From the NCBI RefSeq assembly GCF_003604215.1, contig NZ_QXGS01000003.1, positions 62,001-126,000 of the forward strand: a stretch of DNA of 64,000 nt, written 5' to 3'. Of the stretch, positions 7,980 through 16,700 are shown one piece after another. The notes beneath the pieces are model-generated. The model was not told the DNA's origin. It searched no databases and saw only the letters and a program-made list of their open reading frames with translations. Source of the DNA: Teichococcus vastitatis. GTDB lineage: Bacteria; Pseudomonadota; Alphaproteobacteria; Acetobacterales; Acetobacteraceae. Every line of letters begins with the position of its first letter. Position 1 is the first letter of the stretch. A program made the translations under genes and the position numbers.

Positions 7980-9236
7980 ATGAAGGTCCTTATTCTCGGC
8001 GCCGGCGTGGTGGGCGTCACCTCGGCCTATTACCTGGCGCGGGCGGGGCATCAGGTCGAGGTGGTGGACCGGCAGAACGGCGCCGGCCTGGAAACCAGCT
8101 TCGCCAATGCGGGCCAGGTATCCTTCGGCTATTCCTCGCCCTGGGCCGGTCCCGGCATCCCGCTCAAGGCGGTGAAGTGGATGATTCAGAAGCACAGTCC
8201 GCTGGTGGTGCGCCCCCGGCTCGATCCGGCGCAATGGCGCTGGATGTGGCAGATGCTGCGCAACTGCACTGAGAAGGCCTACCGCATCAACAAGTCCCGC
8301 ATGGTGCGGGTGGCCGATTACAGCCGTTCCGCCCTGGCCGATCTGCGGGCCGAGACCGGGATCGAGTATGACGAGCGGGAGCGCGGCACGGTGCAGCTGT
8401 TCCGCACCCAGGCGCAGCTCGACCATGTCGAGGGCGACCTCAAGGTATTGCGCGACTACGAGGTTCCCTTTGAGGTGCTGGACCGCGAGGGTTGCGTGGC
8501 AGCGGAGCCGGCGCTGGCAGCGGTGCGCCAGAAATTCGTCGGTGGCTTGCGCCTGCCGCAGGACGAGACCGGGGACGCACATGTCTTCACCCAGCGCCTC
8601 GCCGCCATCTGCGAGGGCATGGGGGTGGTGTTCCGCTATGGCACGGAGATCGAGCGGCTGCTGACGGAGGGCGGCGACATCAGCGGCGTCGTCACCGGCG
8701 CCGGCACCTTGACCGCCGACCGCTACCTGCTGGCGCTGGGCAGCTATTCCCCGAAGCTGCTGGGGCCGCTCGGGCTGAACATCCCGGTGTTTCCGGTGAA
8801 AGGCTATTCGATCACCCTGCCGGTGACGGACGAAGCCGCCGCACCGGTTTCCACGGTGATGGACGAGACCTACAAGATCGCCATCACCCGTCTCGGCAGC
8901 CGCATCCGCGTCGGCGGAACGGCGGAGATCGCCGGATACGATACCACCCTGCGTGAGGAGCGGCGGCAGACCCTGCTGCATTCCGTGATGGACCTGTATC
9001 CGCGCGGCGGCGATCCGGCGCGGGCGGTGTTCTGGTGCGGGCTCCGCCCCATGACGCCCGATGGCACGCCGATCATCGGTCCGACGAAGTTCCCCCGCCT
9101 GTTCCTGAACACCGGCCATGGCACTCTGGGCTGGACCATGTCCTGCGGCAGCGGGCGCCTGGCTGCCGATCTGGTGGCCGGCAACCGCCCGAACATCGAA
9201 CATGAGGATCTGGCGCTGTCACGCTACGCCGCCTGA
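7980..9236 (+). CDS. dadA: D-amino acid dehydrogenase, FAD-dependent
   Basis: A 418-residue FAD oxidoreductase of the DadA family, oxidising D-amino acids (typically D-alanine) to 2-oxo acids at the inner membrane and passing electrons to the respiratory chain. The N-terminal dinucleotide motif is [18 protein letters not shown] at residues 5-22. DadA signatures include [32 protein letters not shown] and, near the end, [14 protein letters not shown] and [20 protein letters not shown]. Length matches the family (about 415-430). The divergent Lrp-type gene is its probable regulator. No alanine racemase (dadX) is adjacent. Confidence 0.95.
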   Translation: MKVLILGAGVVGVTSAYYLARAGHQVEVVDRQNGAGLETSFANAGQVSFGYSSPWAGPGIPLKAVKWMIQKHSPLVVRPRLDPAQWRWMWQMLRNCTEKAYRINKSRMVRVADYSRSALADLRAETGIEYDERERGTVQLFRTQAQLDHVEGDLKVLRDYEVPFEVLDREGCVAAEPALAAVRQKFVGGLRLPQDETGDAHVFTQRLAAICEGMGVVFRYGTEIERLLTEGGDISGVVTGAGTLTADRYLLALGSYSPKLLGPLGLNIPVFPVKGYSITLPVTDEAAAPVSTVMDETYKIAITRLGSRIRVGGTAEIAGYDTTLREERRQTLLHSVMDLYPRGGDPARAVFWCGLRPMTPDGTPIIGPTKFPRLFLNTGHGTLGWTMSCGSGRLAADLVAGNRPNIEHEDLALSRYAA

Positions 9237-9596
9237 GCGCGGCCGGCGCATCGGCATCACCCCGTTCAGGACCGCTCGCTGGGGATGTCGCTCGGCTCCA
9301 CGGCAACTGCCCGGAGCCGAACCGGCAGGCAGCGGGGAGCGGCGGCCGCTGCGCCGGGACCGGACGCCGCAGCCAGCGCCGGAACTCTGACACAGCCGGC
9401 AGGTCAACATCGAGGCCGGCGACCGCACGGTGTCGCGGCAGGACCGGTGTTGTAGGAGCAGCCGTCGAACAGCGGTGCCGAGACCAACCGGCACTGCCGC
9501 AACAGTGACCCTGCGACATCGCGGCCTGGACGGGCGACACGCGCCCCGCCTGGACCGCGTCCGGCGTGCCGCCCGGTCCGGGCCGAGCGCGCCGCC
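9237..9596. other. Intergenic region between dadA and the met operon
   Basis: About 360 bp between the stop of dadA and the stop of the last metQ gene (convergent). It is very GC-rich with short open frames on both strands, but none shows recognisable motifs, normal start signals or family resemblance. No clear terminator hairpin with a T-tract was found. Confidence 0.5.
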
Positions 9597-10418
9597 TCAG
9601 GCCCCGACGATCACCGCGCCGCCAAAGGTCTTCTCCACGAACGCTTTCACCGCCGGGTCGGCATAGGCGCGCGCCAGCTTCTGCGCCCAGGGCTTGGCCT
9701 CGTCGCCGCGCCGGGTCACCACCAGCACGGTGTAGGCGCTGTCGGTGCCCTCCACCGCGAGGCCGTCCTTCAAAGGGTTCAGCCCGGCCGGCACGGCGTA
9801 GTTGCCGGTGATGGCCGCCGCATCCACGTCATCCAGGCCCCGCGCGATGGAGGCGGCCTCCAGCTCGATGATGCGGATACGCTTCGGATTCTCGGTGATG
9901 TCAGCGATGGTGGCGCGGTAATCCACGCCGGGCGTCAGCTTGATCAGCCCCGCCTTGGCCAGCAGCAGCAGGGCACGGCCGCCATTGGTCGGGTCGTTCG
10001 GAATGGCGATGCGGGCGCCGTTCGGCAAGTCGCCGATCGCCTTGTGCTTGCGGCTGAACACGCCCATCACCGTCAGCACCGTCTTGCCCACGGGCACGAA
10101 GTCGTAGCCGCGCTGCTGCTTCTGCGCTTCCAGGAAAGGCAGGTGCTGATACGTGTTGATGTCAATCTCGCCCGCCGCCAGCGCCGCGTTGGGCTGGATG
10201 AAATCGGCGAACTCGGTGATGCGAAGGGCGAAATCATCGCGCGCCAGCACATCGCGCACCACCTCCAGCACCTGGGCGTGCACGCCGGAGGTGACGCCGA
10301 CATGCAGCGGCCGCGCCGCCGTGCCGATGGCGGCGGCCTGCGACAGGACCGGGCGGGGAAGGATCGCCGGCAGCAGCAGCGCGCCGCCGGCCAGGATCAG
10401 GGAACGTCGGTTCAGCAT
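9597..10418 (-). CDS. metQ: MetQ/NlpA family methionine-binding protein (second copy)
   Basis: A 273-residue periplasmic receptor of the NlpA/MetQ family for the MetNI importer. The leader MLNRRSLILAGGALLLPAIL has a twin-arginine-like start and no lipobox cysteine, so it is probably soluble rather than a lipoprotein. Family landmarks are RPLHVGVTSGVHAQVLEVV, FIQPNAALAAGEIDINTYQH, IAIPNDPTNGGRALLLLAKA, ELEAASIARGLDDVDAAAI and NYAVPAGLNP. It is the last gene of the operon, 14 bp after a paralogue with the same layout. The two may bind different substrates, for example L- and D-methionine or methionine sulfoxide, but this is inference. Confidence 0.92.
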   Translation of the reverse strand: MLNRRSLILAGGALLLPAILPRPVLSQAAAIGTAARPLHVGVTSGVHAQVLEVVRDVLARDDFALRITEFADFIQPNAALAAGEIDINTYQHLPFLEAQKQQRGYDFVPVGKTVLTVMGVFSRKHKAIGDLPNGARIAIPNDPTNGGRALLLLAKAGLIKLTPGVDYRATIADITENPKRIRIIELEAASIARGLDDVDAAAITGNYAVPAGLNPLKDGLAVEGTDSAYTVLVVTRRGDEAKPWAQKLARAYADPAVKAFVEKTFGGAVIVGA

Positions 10419-10432
10419 GGTTCGGATGCTCC

Positions 10433-11257
10433 TCAGAAGGCGGGAACGACGGAGCCCTGGAAGGTCTCCTTCACGAAGGCCTTGATGTCGTCATTCTGGT
10501 AAGCGGCGACCAGGCGCTTCGCCCAGGGCGCGTCCTTGTTGTCCTGGTGCACGACGATCAGGTTGGCATAGGGGCTGTCGGCGCTCTCGATGGCGATGGC
10601 GTCGCGCACCGGGTTCAGCCCGGCCGGAATGGCGAAGTTGGTGTTGATGGCGGCCGCGTCCACCTCATCGAGCGCGCGGGGAATCTGCGCCGCTTCCAGC
10701 TCAATGATGCGCAGGCGCTTCGGATTCTCCAGCACGTCGGCGACGGTGGCGCGGAAATCGGCGCCCGGGGTCAGCTTGAAAGCGTTGTTGGCGGCCAGCA
10801 GCGCCAGCGCCCGCCCGCCATTGGTGGGGTCGTTCGGGATGGCGATGCGGGCGCCGTTCGGGATCTCGGCCACCGTCTTCAGCTTGCGCGAGTAGACGCC
10901 CATCGGAAACACCAGCGTCTTGCCGACGGCGACGATCTTGAAGCCGCGGTCCTTCACCGTCTGCTCCAGAAAGGGCTGGTGCTGGAAGCAGTTGGCATCC
11001 AGGTCCTTGGCGGCCAGTGCGGCGTTCGGCGTGATGTAGTCGGTGAAGGGGACGATGCGGATGAACAGCCCGTCCTTCGCCGCGATCTCCTGCACCTTTT
11101 CCAGCACCTGGCTGTGCGGACCCGCGGTGGCGCCGATGCGGATCGGCCGCGCCTCGGTGCCGATGTCGGCGTTCTGGGCCAGGGCGGGCAGGGTGGCGGC
11201 GAAGGGCAGGGCGAGGACGCTGCCCAGCAGCACGCGGCGATTGGCGGACATTGGCAT
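10433..11257 (-). CDS. metQ: MetQ/NlpA family methionine-binding protein (first copy)
   Basis: A 274-residue periplasmic receptor, paralogous to the adjacent downstream gene. It has an export signal (NRRVLLGSVLALPFAATLPA) without a lipobox. Shared family landmarks are RPIRIGATAGPHSQVLEKVQ, DYITPNAALAAKDLDANCFQ, IAIPNDPTNGGRALALLAAN and NTNFAIPAGLNP. It lies 42 bp after metI and 14 bp before the second metQ. Together with metN and metI it forms a complete ABC importer, and the SAM-II element upstream of metN supports methionine as the substrate. Confidence 0.93.
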   Translation of the reverse strand: MPMSANRRVLLGSVLALPFAATLPALAQNADIGTEARPIRIGATAGPHSQVLEKVQEIAAKDGLFIRIVPFTDYITPNAALAAKDLDANCFQHQPFLEQTVKDRGFKIVAVGKTLVFPMGVYSRKLKTVAEIPNGARIAIPNDPTNGGRALALLAANNAFKLTPGADFRATVADVLENPKRLRIIELEAAQIPRALDEVDAAAINTNFAIPAGLNPVRDAIAIESADSPYANLIVVHQDNKDAPWAKRLVAAYQNDDIKAFVKETFQGSVVPAF

Positions 11258-11299
11258 GTTTCCTTGTTGAATTAGCGGGTTTCGTTGAACGGTCCGGGG

Positions 11300-11965
11300 T
11301 CAGCGGCGGCGGACGCGGCGCACCAGCCAGTCGCCCAGCGACTGCAGGCCCTGCACGAACAGGATCAGCACGATCACCACGCTGGCCATCACTTCCGGCA
11401 TGAAGCGCTGGTAGCCGAAGCGGATGCCGAGATCGCCCAGGCCTCCGCCGCCCACCGCGCCGGCCATGGCCGAATAGCCGACCAAGCTGACCAGCGTGAC
11501 GGTGACGGCGGCGATCAGGCCAGGCAGCGCCTCGGGCACGATCACCTTCCAGAGGATCTGCAGGCGCGTGGAGCCCATGGCGCGCGCCGCCTCCACCACG
11601 CCGCGGTCGACCTCCCGGAACGCGGTCTCAAACAGCCGGGTGATGAAGGCGGTGGAGGCGAGCGCCAGCGGCACGATGGCCGCGCCCGTGCCGATCGAGG
11701 TGCCCGCCACCAGCCGGGTGAAGGGTACGATCGCCACCATCAGGATGATGAAGGGCGTCGAGCGCACGGCGTTGATCAGCAGGCCGAGCGGACGGTTGAC
11801 CAAGCCGTTCTGCGCCAGGCCGCCCCGGTCGGTGGCGTGCAGCAGCAGCGCCAGCGGCAGGCCGACCATGATGGCGACAAGCGCGGCGCCGGCCACCATG
11901 GTCAGCGTCTCGATCGCGGCGTCCACGAAAAGCTGCTGCAGCATCGGTGGCATCCAGGGGATCAT
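11300..11965 (-). CDS. metI: Methionine ABC transporter permease MetI
   Basis: A 221-residue inner-membrane permease with about five transmembrane helices. The MetI-type core is seen in NAVRSTPFIILMVAIVPFTR, PLALASTAFITRLFETAFRE and the coupling-helix region EAARAMGSTRLQILWKVIVP, which contacts the ATPase. It starts 3 bp after metN on the same strand and precedes the two metQ genes, so expression should follow the SAM-responsive leader upstream of metN. Confidence 0.95.
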   Translation of the reverse strand: MIPWMPPMLQQLFVDAAIETLTMVAGAALVAIMVGLPLALLLHATDRGGLAQNGLVNRPLGLLINAVRSTPFIILMVAIVPFTRLVAGTSIGTGAAIVPLALASTAFITRLFETAFREVDRGVVEAARAMGSTRLQILWKVIVPEALPGLIAAVTVTLVSLVGYSAMAGAVGGGGLGDLGIRFGYQRFMPEVMASVVIVLILFVQGLQSLGDWLVRRVRRR

Positions 11966-11968
11966 GGC

Positions 11969-13054
11969 TCAGGCCCCTTCGTTCACGGGAGTCACAGCGA
12001 GGCCCAACTCGCCAAACCAGTCGACCGCGGCGTCGATCCGCGCCGGCGCGCCGTAGGCGGCCAGCGCCATGAGCCCGAACGGCTCCTCGCCGATGGCGTC
12101 GATGCGGCCGGAGATGATGTCGAGGTCGAGCTCGAAGCGGCGCGACGCCTCGCTGATCACGGCGCGGGTGCTGTTGGGGCCGGCGAACAGAACCTGCAGC
12201 AGGCGCCGCTCCTCGCCGGGCCGGGCGGCCGGCAGGCGGGCCACGGTGCCCGGCGGCACGGCGTAGCCGATGGTGTCGGCGATGAAGCGGCGCGTGGTCG
12301 GGTGCTGCGGCCGGGTGAAGACTTCGAACACGCGGCCCTGCTCCACCACCTGGCCGGCCTCCATCACCGCGACGCGGTCGCAGATCTCCTTCACCACGGC
12401 CATCTCGTGCGTGATCAGCAGCACGGTGAGGTCGAGCTTGTCGCGCAGCCGCTTGATCAGCCCGAGGATCTCCTGCGTCGTCTCGGGATCGAGCGCGCTG
12501 GTGGCCTCGTCGCACAACAGGATGCGCGGGCGTGGCGCCAGGGCGCGGGCGATGCCGACGCGCTGCTTCTGGCCGCCGGACAATTGCGCCGGATAAGCGC
12601 CTGCCTTCTCGCTCAGCCCGACAAGGGACAGGGCTTCCGCCACGCGCGGCCCCCGCTCGGCGGCGGGAATGCCGGCGACCTCCAGCGGATAGGCGACGTT
12701 GTCGGCCACGGTGCGGGAGGAGAGCAGGTTGAAATGCTGGAACACCATGCCGATGCCGCGACGCCGCTCGCGCAGGGCGCGGTCGCCCAGCAGCAGCAGA
12801 TCCTCGCCGAGCACACGCACCGCCCCGCTATCCGGACGCTCCAAAAGGTTCACGCAGCGGATCAGGGTGGATTTGCCGGCGCCGGAGCGTCCGACGATGC
12901 CGAAGATCTCGCCCGCGGCCACATCCAGCGACACGCCGTCCAGCGCCTTGGTGCCAACGCCGCCGCGGCCGGCGAAGCGGCGGTGCAGGTCGGTCAGGCG
13001 GATCGCGTGTTCGGGCGCGGCCGGAGAAGGCCGGTGGGCGGTGGTCTGGGCCAT
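11969..13054 (-). CDS. metN: Methionine ABC transporter ATPase MetN
   Basis: A 361-residue ATPase. Walker A is GRSGAGKST, the signature LSGGQKQRVGIARALA, Walker B ILLCDEATSALD and the H-loop LITHEMAVV. The C-terminal 80 or so residues (from LLQVLFAGPNSTRAVISEAS) form the NIL/ACT-like domain that in E. coli MetN binds methionine and inhibits transport from the inside. So the protein should have feedback inhibition in addition to RNA-level control. It is the first gene of the operon; the start ATG is about 175 nt downstream of the putative riboswitch. Confidence 0.95.
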   Translation of the reverse strand: MAQTTAHRPSPAAPEHAIRLTDLHRRFAGRGGVGTKALDGVSLDVAAGEIFGIVGRSGAGKSTLIRCVNLLERPDSGAVRVLGEDLLLLGDRALRERRRGIGMVFQHFNLLSSRTVADNVAYPLEVAGIPAAERGPRVAEALSLVGLSEKAGAYPAQLSGGQKQRVGIARALAPRPRILLCDEATSALDPETTQEILGLIKRLRDKLDLTVLLITHEMAVVKEICDRVAVMEAGQVVEQGRVFEVFTRPQHPTTRRFIADTIGYAVPPGTVARLPAARPGEERRLLQVLFAGPNSTRAVISEASRRFELDLDIISGRIDAIGEEPFGLMALAAYGAPARIDAAVDWFGELGLAVTPVNEGA

Positions 13055-13229
13055 GGTGGTTCCAAGCAGCAGCGGGAAAGGCGCGCCGCATCAAGGCGCA
13101 GCGGGGGGACGGATGGTCAGATGCGTGACATTCGGCGATGCATGGACACTTGGCAGATCCCCAACACGGTCGGATGACCCACGAAGCGACCGGCGGAGGG
13201 ACATGTTCCCCTCATCCGCTGCCCGGCTT

Positions 13230-13287
13230 CCCGGCGCTTTAGCCCTTGATGTCGCGGCGCAAGCTGCATCCGTCAAATCCCGCGGGA
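13230..13287 (-). ncRNA. Putative SAM-II riboswitch upstream of metNIQQ
   Basis: On the minus strand an aptamer-like RNA precedes metN. Stem P1 is CGCGG (plus-strand 13280-13284) paired with CCGCG (13253-13257). Its loop starts GATTTGACGGATGCAGC, matching the conserved SAM-II loop GAUUUrAcCG...GCA. After P1 comes the invariant GCTAAA (within 13236-13243), then CGCCGG, whose CCG can pair with the loop CGG to close the expected pseudoknot. The class binds S-adenosylmethionine, is typical of Alphaproteobacteria and controls methionine genes. A second hairpin GAGGG...CCCTC (13196-13213) follows. Covariance-model scoring has not been done. Confidence 0.75.
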
Positions 13288-13310
13288 AAGGATTTCCCCT
13301 TCCACGACGG

Positions 13311-13339
13311 AGAATGGACAAACCACAATCCGACCGCAA
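13311..13339 (-). promoter_or_regulatory. Candidate promoter of the met operon
   Basis: On the minus strand TTGCGG (13334-13339), a 17-bp spacer and CATTCT (13311-13316) form a modest sigma-70-like pair. Transcription would begin near 13303, about 15 nt before the first aptamer stem, which is the geometry expected for a riboswitch leader. Confidence 0.4.
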
Positions 13340-13556
13340 GACTCGATCCCGCCTGACGATCCATGCGCTTGACGCATGGCTCATCACCTGAGGCTGTTGA
13401 TTTCGTGCAAAACGGCATCGGAACCGCTACACAGCGCGCACTCTCGCAGAACCGCCGTCCCGGAGCCTGGAAGCTCCTCAGTGGGGTGGCGCTGCCCTGG
13501 CGGTGCCCGACAGGCGGGCGCGCCCCACCCGAACACGGCGGAATATTCCCGATACC

Positions 13557-15227
13557 ATGTCATTTCCCTTGATGCCCGAAGCCCTTCTGCGCGCCCTGAC
13601 CGAGCGCGGCTATGCCGAGCCCACCGCCGTGCAGTCGGCGGTGTTGGAGCCGGAGACGGCGGGCCGCGACCTCCTGGTGTCCGCGCAGACCGGCTCGGGC
13701 AAGACAGTCGCATTCGGCTTGGCCATCGCGCCGCAACTGATGGAGGGGCAGGAGCGCCTGCCACAGGCCGCCGCGCCGCTGGCGCTGGTGGTGGCGCCGA
13801 CGCGTGAGCTGGCGCTGCAGGTCAAGGCGGAGCTGTCCTGGCTGTATGCCCAGGCCGGCGGCCGCGTGGTCAGCTGCGTCGGCGGCATGGACCCGCTGGC
13901 CGAGCGGCGCGCCCTGTCGCAGGGCGCCCATGTTGTGGTCGGGACTCCTGGCCGCCTGCGCGACCACCTGGAGCGCGGCAATCTCCGTCCCGACTCACTG
14001 CGCGCCGTGGTGCTGGACGAGGCCGACGAGATGCTCGACCTCGGCTTCCGCGAGGAGCTGGAGGCGATCCTCGGCGCGGCGCCGGCCGAGCGCCGCACCC
14101 TGCTGTTCTCGGCCACGGTGCCGCGCGAGATCGAGCGGTTGGCGCAGTCCTTCCAGACCGACGCGCTGCGCATCGAGGCGAAGGGCGAGGGTGGCCAGCA
14201 TGGCGACATCGAGCACCGCGCCGTGCTGGTGGCGCCGCACGGCATCGAGCGGGCGGTGGTGAACCTGCTGCGCGAATCCGACAGCCCGCGCGCCATCGTG
14301 TTCTGCTCGACCCGCGCCGCCGTGGCCCGGCTGCACACCAACCTGACCGAGCGCGGCTTCTCGGCCGTGGCGATTTCCGGCGAGCTGTCCCAGACGGAAC
14401 GCTCGCGCGCGCTGCAGGGCCTGCGCGACGGCCGCGCCCAGGTCTGCGTCGCCACCGACGTGGCGGCGCGCGGCATCGACCTGCCGGACCTTGGCCTGGT
14501 GATTCACGCCGAGCTGCCGAAGGAGCCGGAGGTGATGCTGCACCGGTCCGGCCGCACCGGCCGTGCCGGACGCAAGGGCGTGTCCGTGCTGGTGGTGCCG
14601 GTGAACCGCCGCCGCATGGCGGAGCGGCTGCTGATGGGCGCCCGCGTCCAGGCGGAATGGGTGTCGCCGCCCTCCGCCGAGACGATCCGGGCCCGCGATG
14701 CCGAGCGCCTAGCCGCTCAGGCTGAGGCGCTGCTGGCCGAGGAAGCGGAAGTCGAGGATCGTGATGTGGCGCGCGAGCTGGCCGCCCGCCACGGCGCCGA
14801 GGCACTCGCGGCCGTGTTGGTGAAGGTGCTGCGCGCACCATTGCCGGCGCCGGAGGAGCTGGCGTCGGTGGATGCCGCGCCGGCACGCCGTCCGGCTTAC
14901 GAGCGGACCGGCGGCGAGGCCGAGGGCGTTTGGTTCCGCATCAATGTGGGCCGTGACAACCGGGCCGATCCGCGTTGGATCCTGCCGATGCTGTGCCGGC
15001 GCGGGCAGGTGCGGCGGGACGAGATCGGCCGCATCCGCATCATGGGGCGCGAAACCCAGTTCGAGGTTGCGCCGGCCGTGGCCGGTCGCTTCGCCGCCGC
15101 GGCGCGCCGCCCGGATGCCGAGGAGCCCCACATCCGGGTGGAGCCGGTGACCGGCGGCGGCGGCCGGGCAATGCCGCCGCCGGGCCGTGCGCCGCGGCGG
15201 GAGGCGCCCCGCGCACGCATCGCGTAA
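13557..15227 (+). CDS. DEAD-box ATP-dependent RNA helicase with DbpA-type RNA-binding domain
   Basis: A 556-residue helicase. Motifs in order are the Q-motif region (GYAEPTAVQ), Walker A SAQTGSGKT, PTREL, TPGRL, DEAD (LDEADEMLD), SAT, then domain 2 with FCSTRA, ATDVAARGIDLP and HRSGRTGRAGRKG. After a linker, the C-terminal WFRINVGRDNRADPRWILPM...IGRIRIMGRETQFEV region is a DbpA-type RNA-binding fold, as in DeaD/CsdA helicases of ribosome assembly and cold adaptation. The ATG at 13557 gives the natural N-terminus MSFPLMPEALLRAL; a longer frame upstream is not family-like. It stands alone. Confidence 0.93.
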   Translation: MSFPLMPEALLRALTERGYAEPTAVQSAVLEPETAGRDLLVSAQTGSGKTVAFGLAIAPQLMEGQERLPQAAAPLALVVAPTRELALQVKAELSWLYAQAGGRVVSCVGGMDPLAERRALSQGAHVVVGTPGRLRDHLERGNLRPDSLRAVVLDEADEMLDLGFREELEAILGAAPAERRTLLFSATVPREIERLAQSFQTDALRIEAKGEGGQHGDIEHRAVLVAPHGIERAVVNLLRESDSPRAIVFCSTRAAVARLHTNLTERGFSAVAISGELSQTERSRALQGLRDGRAQVCVATDVAARGIDLPDLGLVIHAELPKEPEVMLHRSGRTGRAGRKGVSVLVVPVNRRRMAERLLMGARVQAEWVSPPSAETIRARDAERLAAQAEALLAEEAEVEDRDVARELAARHGAEALAAVLVKVLRAPLPAPEELASVDAAPARRPAYERTGGEAEGVWFRINVGRDNRADPRWILPMLCRRGQVRRDEIGRIRIMGRETQFEVAPAVAGRFAAAARRPDAEEPHIRVEPVTGGGGRAMPPPGRAPRREAPRARIA

Positions 15228-15354
15228 GCGGCGGGGGAAGCTTTCTCGATCTTTCGGTCGGCCTGGCTTCAAGAAGCTGTGGGGCGCGCGCTCGTGCGCT
15301 GCGGTGGTGGCCGCAGGCTGTTATGGCCCTCCACAGGCTTGAAGGTGCGGACAG

Positions 15355-16674
15355 GTGGCCGAACAGAATGCGGCCCGATCAGCACGGGCGGAGGGGTCGT
15401 CGACGATGCCATGGGATGAGCAGGATTCGTTGGAGCCCTACGAGGCGTCCATCGACCGGCTAAACATGGCGGGACCTTTGCTCGGAGCGACGGGCTGGAT
15501 CGACGAACTGGCGCAGTTGGTGGCTGTGGACACCTCGGTGCCCGCAGTGGCCGGGTGCGACGCGCTGGCCGCGCTGCTGCAGGATCAATTCGCCCCCTTA
15601 GGCTTCGACATGCGCCGCATCCCGCTGGACAGCGGTCCCGTGGATGGACCGCGCCTGCATCTGGTGGCGGCGCGGCGTACCGGGCGGCCGATCTGCACCA
15701 TTCCGCTGTTGATGGACACGGCCGCGCCCAACGCGCACTGGACCCGGCCGCCGCTCACCCTGACACGGCAGGGCAGCCGGCTCTACGGCCTCGGCACGGT
15801 CAGCATGAAGGGGGCGATCGCTGCGGTCTGGGCGGCGCTGCGCGTCGCCGACGCGGTGGGGCTGAAGCTGCGCTTCGACCCGCTGCTGTTGTTCACCACC
15901 GATGGTGCGGCGCGCCGCTGGCCGGGGCTTCGCCACCTGGCGGAACAGCGCGTCGCGGAAGGCCATGTGCTGTGGCTGAACGGTCCCGTGGCGCCGCGCA
16001 TCTGGGCCGGCAGCCTGGGCAGCCTCGACCTGGAGATCGAGGTGTCGGATTGTGCCGCGTCCCGCACGGGAGAAGCCGGGTCTGCGGCGAAGCCGATCCT
16101 GGAAGCGCTGTCCCGGCTGCAATCAGATCTGCGCCGCCGCACCTCGCGTCTGCCCGCGCCGCCGGATGCGGGCGGCGGCATGCTGCGGCCGAAGCTGTCG
16201 GTGGTGTCGGTGCGCGGTGACGAGAGTGGCGCATCCCCCGATTGCAAGCTGCTGGTGCAGCGCAGCTTCACGGCGGAGGAAGGCTATGCCGTGGCGCTGC
16301 AGGAGCTTCGTTCCGCCGTGGCCAGCGGCATCCGTGAGGCTCCGGGATGCAAAGTGGAGAGCCGTGTTTCCCGGCGGCTGGAGCCGGTGGTGGATCCCGA
16401 TCACGGCCCGAACTGGTCACGCTGGCTGCGCGCGCTGAGCTGGGGCTTCGGCTTTTCGCCCAACAGCTTCCGGCGCTGGGGCGGCGCCGGTGGCTCGGCC
16501 ATCGGCTTCATGCAGCAGGCGGGCATCCGCGAGATCCTGGCCGGCGGACTGCTGCGTCGCGGCCAGAGGCTGCACGGCGCGGACGAGCACACCACCGTGG
16601 AAGATGTGGAAGCCCTCTCGCGCGCCGTTCTGGCCTACCTCGCCGACGTGCCGCAGATCCCGGACTACAGCTGA
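15355..16674 (+). CDS. M20-family peptidase fold protein with lost metal-binding residues
   Basis: A 439-residue protein with the M20/ArgE-DapE layout: catalytic domain, dimerisation domain (about residues 240-340) and a C-terminal HGADEHTTVEDVEALSRAVL segment typical of the family. Key sites are changed. The first metal motif HxD reads LMD (H to L119, Asp121 kept). The bridging Asp of G-x-G-x-x-D-M-K-G is Ser150 (GLGTVSMKGA). The catalytic Glu-Glu pair after TTD is Gly-Ala (TTDGAARRW, 183-185). Only the last His appears intact. It should not act as a normal dizinc peptidase. The GTG start at 15355 has GAAGG 9 nt upstream; an ATG at 15406 is an alternative. Confidence 0.8.
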   Translation: MAEQNAARSARAEGSSTMPWDEQDSLEPYEASIDRLNMAGPLLGATGWIDELAQLVAVDTSVPAVAGCDALAALLQDQFAPLGFDMRRIPLDSGPVDGPRLHLVAARRTGRPICTIPLLMDTAAPNAHWTRPPLTLTRQGSRLYGLGTVSMKGAIAAVWAALRVADAVGLKLRFDPLLLFTTDGAARRWPGLRHLAEQRVAEGHVLWLNGPVAPRIWAGSLGSLDLEIEVSDCAASRTGEAGSAAKPILEALSRLQSDLRRRTSRLPAPPDAGGGMLRPKLSVVSVRGDESGASPDCKLLVQRSFTAEEGYAVALQELRSAVASGIREAPGCKVESRVSRRLEPVVDPDHGPNWSRWLRALSWGFGFSPNSFRRWGGAGGSAIGFMQQAGIREILAGGLLRRGQRLHGADEHTTVEDVEALSRAVLAYLADVPQIPDYS

Positions 16675-16700
16675 CCGGTCCGCGGGCCCCGCCGCCTGCT

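Noticed and set aside
11285-13177. Long plus-strand frame through metI and metN
   Set aside because: His/Gln/Gly-rich translation with no motif, antisense to two intact ABC genes.
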